A stretch of DNA of 64,000 nt from Zygnema cylindricum (Eukaryota; Streptophyta; Zygnematophyceae; Zygnematales; Zygnemataceae). The first letter of the stretch is position 1. Each line of letters starts with the position of its first letter. The stretch lies in the NCBI GenBank assembly GCA_037447655.1, contig JBBHKE010002352.1:376397-440396 (forward strand), written 5' to 3'. Made by a program: the position numbers and the translations under genes. Shown piece by piece: positions 57,301 through 64,000 of this stretch. The notes under the pieces are model-generated. The model ran no database searches, was not told the origin of the DNA, and saw only the letters and a list, made by a program, of their open reading frames with translations.

Positions 57301-60300
57301 AGCCTGTTATTAACTACTGCATAGAGGCAAAACGATAATTCTGGCCCAACTACGGCAGGTCATTTGCCATCAATTTGTTTTGGTTGTCTCCCCATTTGTT
57401 GTTTCTACCACTAGACTAGTGGTCTAGCTATAGGCAAGCGCACATAAAAAAAAGAATGTTTTTGACAGACTGCAACAAGCAATGATACAAAAGATTCTTT
57501 AGTAGCTGATATTGCTTTCCTGGCACAATCAGGACTTGCCGGTGGATGAGTGGGTGCGATTTGAACTTCTAAGGTTTCTTACTAAAGTTCACTGAGTCAA
57601 AGAGGCTATCCCAGGAATTTTACCAGGTTGATAACAATCACTGGTTGGTGTGCACTACTTCTGCAGTAATTGATGCTTATAAAATTAAACTGAGGGAGTT
57701 TGTTTGCCCCTCCATTGTCCACATCACCTCTTAATTTCCATATCCATTGACTGTAATTACAGTAGCTCACACTGTTTTGTGAAAACCTTTGTGTTACTCT
57801 TCTAGAACAACATTTTGTTATAAAAGTATTCATGTTAACTTAATATGCACCTTGGTCGTAAGAGCATTAATTCATTTTTCTTATGTAATTGGTGTTCTTC
57901 ATTTGCAGGTGCCACCTATTGACCCTTTTAGCCGTGAGAGCAAGCCCCTTGCATGCCATGGAGTACCACTTGGGGGAATTGGGTCAGTCTACAGTCCAAT
58001 CTCACTAAATAACTGCTTCATAAATTGTGATAACTTGGTCAAGGTTGTTTGCCCTCTGATGTTATATATTGCAGTGGCTGTCCTAAAATTTCGTGTTTGT
58101 TGACCAAAAAAATCGTGTGCTGGCTATAACAATCCAATACTCATTGTTACGGCCGATAACAATCCTACAATGGATGGATTTCGGGACTGGCAGGGGTGGA
58201 AGCATTGGGAGAGGATTTCGAGGGGATTTCAGAAGATGGCAATTTATCCCAGGCGTTTGTGAAGAGGCGCCAGTTTTAGCTGATCAATTTTCTGTACGTT
58301 TTGAATCTCTGATGACTGAAAACTGTATGTACCATGTTCGATCTATTTTTTGTTAATGCTATGGATGTGGCTGATGACGCTGATATCAAGCATTCAGTAT
58401 GATCTAGGTGGACGATCACCTATATTTTCTCTTATTTACTGATGCATGAAGTTTTCCTCATCCATTTTGAGGGATACCCATAAAAAAGGAAGAGAGGGAA
58501 TCTTAGGACCAGTACCATTTTCTCCCATTGTTTGAACCGTATGAGTGCTTGCCGGTTGCCAGGCTATTTTGGGCTGCCAGTTGCCATTGTCTTTTAGCGG
58601 TGATGCTTTGACAGGAAATTTTATGGAGAGAGCCTGAATGGCCTGAGATAGTCCCGCTTGGCTAGATAAGTCTGTTTGGAAACTTGATTTTTTTGTCAAC
58701 ATGGCTTGAAGTTACAATACCTGAAAACCTCGCCGGGGAAATGCAGAGATTCCTGGATTTTTGCAGTTGAAATGATGAAACACACCTGCTGCATAGTACA
58801 CTGCCCATTGTTATTAGTTTTAATAACATTAATTTGGTCGCAACTTTTTCTGGTCAAAAATCACAAATGGGTTTTAATAACACTATTTAAGTTAGTGGAC
58901 TAAAATCGGCCAAGTCTGCCTTCTCTAAATTATATTATTGATGCTAATTTTACTTTACTACAATTTATTCTTTTACTCTAATAGCATTTGACAGTGTAGT
59001 TTGTCACGCAGAGGACTTGTCCACCTCATGGCAGGTCTGTTTTTAAATCATCCATATTTTATCCTCGAGTCAAAATCCTGACATCATGCCTTTTCATGTG
59101 AGATCAGATCTTTGTGAACCGTGGTAAAAATAGCCCGAATGAAAAGAAAATCTCCTCAGTTTTATATCCTGGTCGACCAAAGGAACTCAGGTAAGAATCT
59201 AGCTTATTTAATTGAATGTTTTAGCATGTTTCTGTTACCTGATATTCACATGCATAACCTCTACGCATACTTAGTTCTTATTTGGCCCAAGACCGAAGGA
59301 TATTAAATGTTTTTTGATTTTGTCTTGTCTTGGCTTATTCAAATATACACATTTTCAACATTCATAGGACTTTTGTTAGCAAGTAAGAAAGGAAAACTAG
59401 CTTTTTGATTCTCTGTGCTACACCATATTGTGGTCAAATTTAGTACGCTGCATAATCAATATCTTCCTGGCTCATGTTTAGTTTTTGAGGTTGCGTCCTT
59501 GAATTGTCCTATTTCCTTCATCTTCTTCAGGTCAAAAGAAGATCATTGGGGTATTGGTTCCTGGAAGTGGGAAATGGATGGTCAGAAGTCTGTTTATCAC
59601 GCTCTCTTCCCACGCTCTTGGACAATCTACGATGGTAAGCATCCTGCAGGCCTACAAGCTTTATTGGGACTTGCTGAGCTTGGTGTGAATGGTATTTTCC
59701 TTTCCTCCTTCCCGTTCGCTGATTTCCTTGCTTTCTTCTGCTCTGCTCTTCTCTCTCCTCTCTCTTTCTTCCTCTCCTGCTCTATCCCAATCCTAGTCTC
59801 CACCTTAGCCTCTACATCACCTTTACCTTCTCTGTATCCTTTCTTTCTCTCATTCTGCCCTCCTGCGGCCCATTATCAAAGCGGTTCTATTTTATTTCAT
59901 TTTTCCATTCTGCACATGAGTCTAGTTGTCAAACTCGGTGTCTGAATTTGATGTTTTTCTGCCTCCCACGAATCTGGTAAGGGGCTAGTTATCAATATGC
60001 TGACACGCTTTGCAATTGACCTCTCAACCTGCCGTAGGCAACTAATCATTCTTCTTTGCTTTGTTGAGCATCATTAAGCCAAAGGATGTTTGTGATGGAG
60101 ATATTGTTTCTGTCTAATGTGTCAATGATACTTTTAAAAGAGATAAATTTGACAACTTCAATGGCTTCTGGATCGATCCTTCTCAAGTTCTGTTCAGCAA
60201 AACTTCTCAATAGCCTTCAAAGTGTATTTGCCATCCCATCCAATCATATTTTCAAGCGAAGCACCAATGCATTAAGCGAGTGCCTTGACTATATAGCTTC

Positions 60301-63300
60301 TGTTTATTGAATGCAGTTGCTTTTCATTTTCTGTCATCAATTTAAATCGATGCCAGTCTTTCTGTTCAAAGCTATTTTCACATTATTTTTTAGTTCTGCA
60401 CTTATACGTTCACATTATCCTGATATATGCAAGAAAACATGTTCAGGTCACATAAGAAAAGACTATATTTGCATGTGGACTTGTGTACAGGGAGCGTAAG
60501 TGGATAAGGAAGAAGATAAAGAGGGAGAAGGTGGAGGGACGGGAGAGGAGAGGAAAAGGAGGGGAGGGAGAGGAAAAAGAGGGAGAGGGAGAGAGACAGT
60601 GAGAGATAGGTCAGTAGACGTTAATGATGTTAATTTGTTACACTCTCAATCAAAACGTGAGCTTGAAAACTAGGCTAACCAGTAGACAACCATACTGAAT
60701 TACAGGCTGTTTTTTCTTGTACCACATTCCTTTTTGTCCTTTGCACCTTTGTACTTGTTGTTTGCAGCGATCTTTTGAACTTTTAGTTGTAAAAGGTTTT
60801 CTGTAACCGTCGTTGTTGTACCATAACTGCGTCACAATTACAATTACTTACCTGTCAAACGGAAATCTGTGTGGCCCATTTCAAATTTATGAAGATGGGA
60901 ATCGACTGTCCTCGTATCATTTCACTCATGCCCTGGCTGGCAAGTGGATTCTGCAGGAGAACCTGATCCGGACCTGAAGATATCATGTCGCCAAATATCC
61001 CCTTTTATTCCCAACAACTATCAAGAAAGTAGCTTGCCCAGCTGCGTTTTCACATACTGCGTAAGTCTTGTTGCAGTCAGTCTGTGCCTGTTTGGCCACA
61101 TTTTTTGTTTGTATTTTCAACTTTATTTCAAGGAATGGAAATGGGCTCGATGGTTCCTAGCTTGCTGTTAAGTCATTTTTTGGTTCACAAACGTGTGGTT
61201 TATTCATTGTTCACATATGGTTTCTGTTGCAAACTAGGATCACCGTCTGCAGCAATTTTGAAGTTCTTAAAGCTCATTTATCTTGAATTCATTGAAGCTT
61301 CGAGTAAAATAACGAGCTGAACTAAAGTTTATGTGTCTTAAAAAGTATTTAAATTGACCTACGAAAGAGTGAAATTTGAACATTTTTAATCCAATCTAAG
61401 AATCTGTATGAGCTAAAAGTTAATTTCTCTCTGTCCCTCTCTGCTGACTACTGGAATGCATTGTGGTCTGCCAGTTGGCTAACACAGGAAAGGAAGATGC
61501 CGAGGTGACGCTGCTCTTCACATTTGCAGTAAGTTACATAACAACATTTTTGCGTCAGTGATAGCGAACAAATTGTTTTTAAAAATTGTAGCAAGAGTCC
61601 TTGTGCCATTTTTACCAGACTGCAATTTCTGCTTTGAACAGTGCATTCTGCTGGTATGGAGGAAAATCTTGTCTTTGTGACGGAGTTTAGTGTTTCATAT
61701 CATTTAACTACGTGAGGATGGATACTTAAAATGGATGAGTGAGATAATAACATGGATTGTTATTCTTTTGTCCCAGAATTCTATTGGTGGAGACTCCTCG
61801 CTCAAGGGTGGGCATTACAATTCCCCATTCAGGTGCGTATTTTTCCCTTGCATTTATATCAAATATTGTGAGGGATGGATAGTGATAGATTTCCCTTTTT
61901 TTCAACAGTGATAAGATGCATAAAAGAGTCAAGAGCAGTTTTGCGTGTTCAATTGATTTGTAAATCGGATTACAACTAATACAGCAGTCGAAAATCCTCA
62001 TTAAGAATGTTGTACTAGTTCTTGAGGCTTGCATTAAATGATTTGTCGTTAGATTTGACTTACATTCTCAGAGGAACTTACTGTTGCATATTTGTAATAG
62101 CATTACAGTCCTGTACAAGCGTGCCTGATCTTTAAGTGGAGTTGCAGTACAGCTGCTCATCTGGCCTGTCATCTATCTACTGGATTTTTTTTTTACTGCT
62201 GCATTTTATGTCTTACTGTCGTTTGTGAATTGCAGGGAAAAATCCGCTTGTGGGGTTCTTCTTAAACATCAGTAAGGCCTCTTATTGCCTAGAATTCTCA
62301 AAGAATGAACTAGAAGTCAGCTTGGCTGGCCCATGCCAATTGAGATTAATACTGGGAAGTGGGGAAGTATGGCAAATCATATCATGTGTTTGATTAGACA
62401 ATGGATGCCGATGATAATTTTTTTTCCTATATGTTTATGAATTTCATGCGCATGAAATGCCGAGTATCATCCTATTCAGGACATGGTACCAATTTAATAT
62501 GCTTTTTTTTGCTTCTCTGTTTTGTCACAATGGTCTATCCTCAGATGCGCCTGAACCGTTTTGCATTTCCGTTTCTTAACACATTGTGCATAGAATGTAT
62601 AAGCAGCTTCAGTTTCCACGTGTCTTGGATCCTGAATAAGATTATCCTTTAGCCGTTTTTGTGGATCTATCCTTTGTTATAAAACCCTTGTCGCAGCACA
62701 ACCTTATACTGAAGTTTTTCTGTGAATTGTGGTTTGTTTCTTCTTGGGAACTGAACTCAGGACCGGGAAAATTGGTGCTCCCGTAACGTTTGCGATTTCA
62801 GCGCTCGAGACTGAGAATGTAGAAGTGACGACCTGCCCACGATTCTCTGTTACTGGCCAGGGTGGCGACTGTACAGCGCGAGACATGTGGGCGGAAATAG
62901 AGGAGGTGAGCATTATCTTTTATGGCAAGTTCTTGCAATTTTGAAAATTTGGTCACGAGCACTACTGTGGATACGTGATTCAGGTCCCGAGCTGGATATC
63001 AGACCACCTTCAAGAGACCAATTTGTTGATAAACTTCACACTAACGTTTCAGCTTGATCAGATCTAGAAGTAGTGTTTCGTAAGCTGTTCATTTTAAATA
63101 CTTGAAAAATGGATCATTTGCTCTTTTAGGAGAATTTGTAACTTGCCTGCCTTCAGAGTTTTTAACGGCTAACATGTTTCCTGATTGCGAGGTTCCACTC
63201 ATGTGCAGATCATATTTGTATAGTAGTTTGTTTTGTCAGATCCATGTGTTAAGATGGTCCATCCTCTTGTTTTGCCATTTGCATGATGTGATCCTATGGA

Positions 63301-63915
63301 CCTAGCAGTTAGCTGGACACTTGACATAATGAGGAGCACTTTAAGCAAGTAACATTGTTTAGCTTTATACATTGCTATAGTGACTGGTGGGATCATATCT
63401 CAAACTGAGTCGTGAAGCCCCCTTGCATTTTGGACCCTCGTATGTGCTTTGTAAATTCATTTGGTACTGTGCCGGTCTTTTTTTGCTTGGCATGTTGCTA
63501 GAAGGTGCACCTGATTATGGGTTATTTCTATGTCTTAACATTGAGCTAGAAGTCTCAGTTGTCTCACCATGTCAATGGCCGACCTCTTTTTTTCGAAGCT
63601 TGACCAATCCTACCGAACTCAGTCCGCGGCCTCTCCTCCACTTCGCTGGGCCTGACTTGATAAATCTGTCATATGTTTTTTCCCTAAACTCGCCAGGCTC
63701 ACCTATGTCATGAGTTGGGGCCTTTTGCAGCATGGGAAATTTATAAAGGCACGCGACTCTAAGGCAATACATGCTCCATCCTATGCAGGCACAGCTATTG
63801 GTGCTGCTGTGGCAGCGACTGTGACGGTCCCTGCCAATGAGACGAGAGAAGTGGTATTCGCACTCGCTTGGGATTCACCAATCGTGAAGTTCAACCGACG
63901 CAGTTCCTACTACAG
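54388..63915 (+). CDS. GBA2: Non-lysosomal glucosylceramidase (GBA2 type, GH116), 5' part, 13 exons
   Basis: Coding exons: 54388-54489, 55744-55854, 56151-56207, 57909-57982, 58194-58293, 59108-59190, 59531-59634, 60957-61060, 61475-61528, 61777-61832, 62236-62271, 62761-62905, 63731-63915. All introns are GT-AG and all phases close, giving 403 codons; the gene continues past the window. Family landmarks in order: [97 protein letters not shown] and [10 protein letters not shown]. These cover the N-terminal beta-sandwich domain; the catalytic (alpha/alpha) barrel lies outside. Known family role: cleaves glucosylceramide to ceramide and glucose at the cytosolic face of ER/Golgi or plasma membrane. 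MSGEISPT is the first in-frame start and matches the plant RRNSW N-terminus. Confidence 0.95.
54683..54895. mobile_element. Short TA-MITE in GBA2 intron 1 (213 bp)
   Basis: CACCGTGTATCGTTATTAGCG and CGCTAATAGCGATGCACGGTG flanked by TA at both ends. It is the best-preserved copy of the short subfamily also found at 2812 and 19685-20268. Confidence 0.85.
56785..56942 (+). repeat. ACCATACAC minisatellite in GBA2 intron 3
   Basis: Irregular runs of accatacac and variants. They create spurious His/Thr/Ile-rich and Cys/Trp-rich frames on the two strands. Confidence 0.9.
58799..58996. mobile_element. TA-MITE in GBA2 intron 5 (198 bp)
   Basis: It starts CACTGCCCATTGTTATTAG and ends CTCTAATAGCATTTGACAGTG, flanked by TA. 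Both ends are decayed versions of the common terminal repeat. Confidence 0.7.
60500..60608 (+). repeat. Purine (GGAGA)n tract in GBA2 intron 7
   Basis: About 110 bases almost purely A/G (gggagagggagagaga and variants). Low complexity, no other function seen. Confidence 0.85.
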
Positions 63916-64000
63916 GTATCTTGCGTTGATTGTAATGCATTTCCCTTTGCAAGGAATGTACACTTGAAGAGCTGAAGATTTAGTGTGTATTCTCACCTTC

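Noticed and set aside
59415-59945. 176-codon frame on the + strand
   Set aside because: Only 59531-59634 (GBA2 exon 7) is coding; the rest is intron with a C/T-rich tract.

Overview
The window looks like nuclear DNA of a streptophyte (land plant or streptophyte alga). Two multi-exon genes with GT-AG introns are recognisable: a PHP-domain protein like the plant single-copy PHP proteins, and a plant-type GBA2/GH116 glucosylceramidase. Nearly everything else is plant-type mobile DNA: Ty1/copia LTR elements, hAT, Harbinger-like and TA-flanked MITEs. GBA2 is clearly diverged from seed-plant sequences I remember, so I favour a bryophyte or charophyte, with low confidence.

Layout: 136-198 is the last exon of an unidentified + strand gene. 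1816-17903 (minus) is a complete six-exon PHP gene of 462 codons. Its 11.6 kb first intron holds copia element A (6638-12948, antisense to the gene), a hAT MITE (13611-14830) and smaller MITEs. The start codon is followed upstream, within about 55 bp, by a cluster of TA-flanked MITEs (17957-20268) that includes a large palindrome. 22359-29244 is an old minus-strand copia element B. It has lost its integrase core, and its 3' LTR carries a Harbinger-like element that itself contains a hAT MITE and a TA-MITE. 29250-39850 is tandemly repeated DNA invaded by solo LTR D (31105-31964) and copia element C (32192-38489). 39850-51250 is an extremely A+T-rich block with solo LTR E (44479-45461) and degenerate tandem repeats. 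51780-53131 holds more MITEs. 54388-63915 (+) is the 5' part (13 exons, 403 codons) of GBA2, which runs off the window.

The most unusual system is the copia lineage. Elements A, B and C, and the two solo LTRs, have clear LTR ends (TG...CA, or CA decayed to TA) and 5-bp target duplications (one imperfect, in D). In A, C and E the LTR runs on into gag, so the gag start codon and about 20 codons lie inside the LTR. Directly after the LTR, inside the gag reading frame, lies a primer-binding site that matches the anticodon arm of initiator tRNA-Met (half-tRNA priming, as in Drosophila copia and yeast Ty5) rather than the tRNA 3' end used by most plant copia elements. All copies seen here are damaged: stops, a frameshifting LTR duplication, a protease DTG-to-DTR change, an integrase deletion.

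No tRNA, rRNA, CRISPR or other non-coding RNA gene was recognised. Host-gene exon borders come from reading splice sites and reading phase by eye; all phases close, but no transcript was available.
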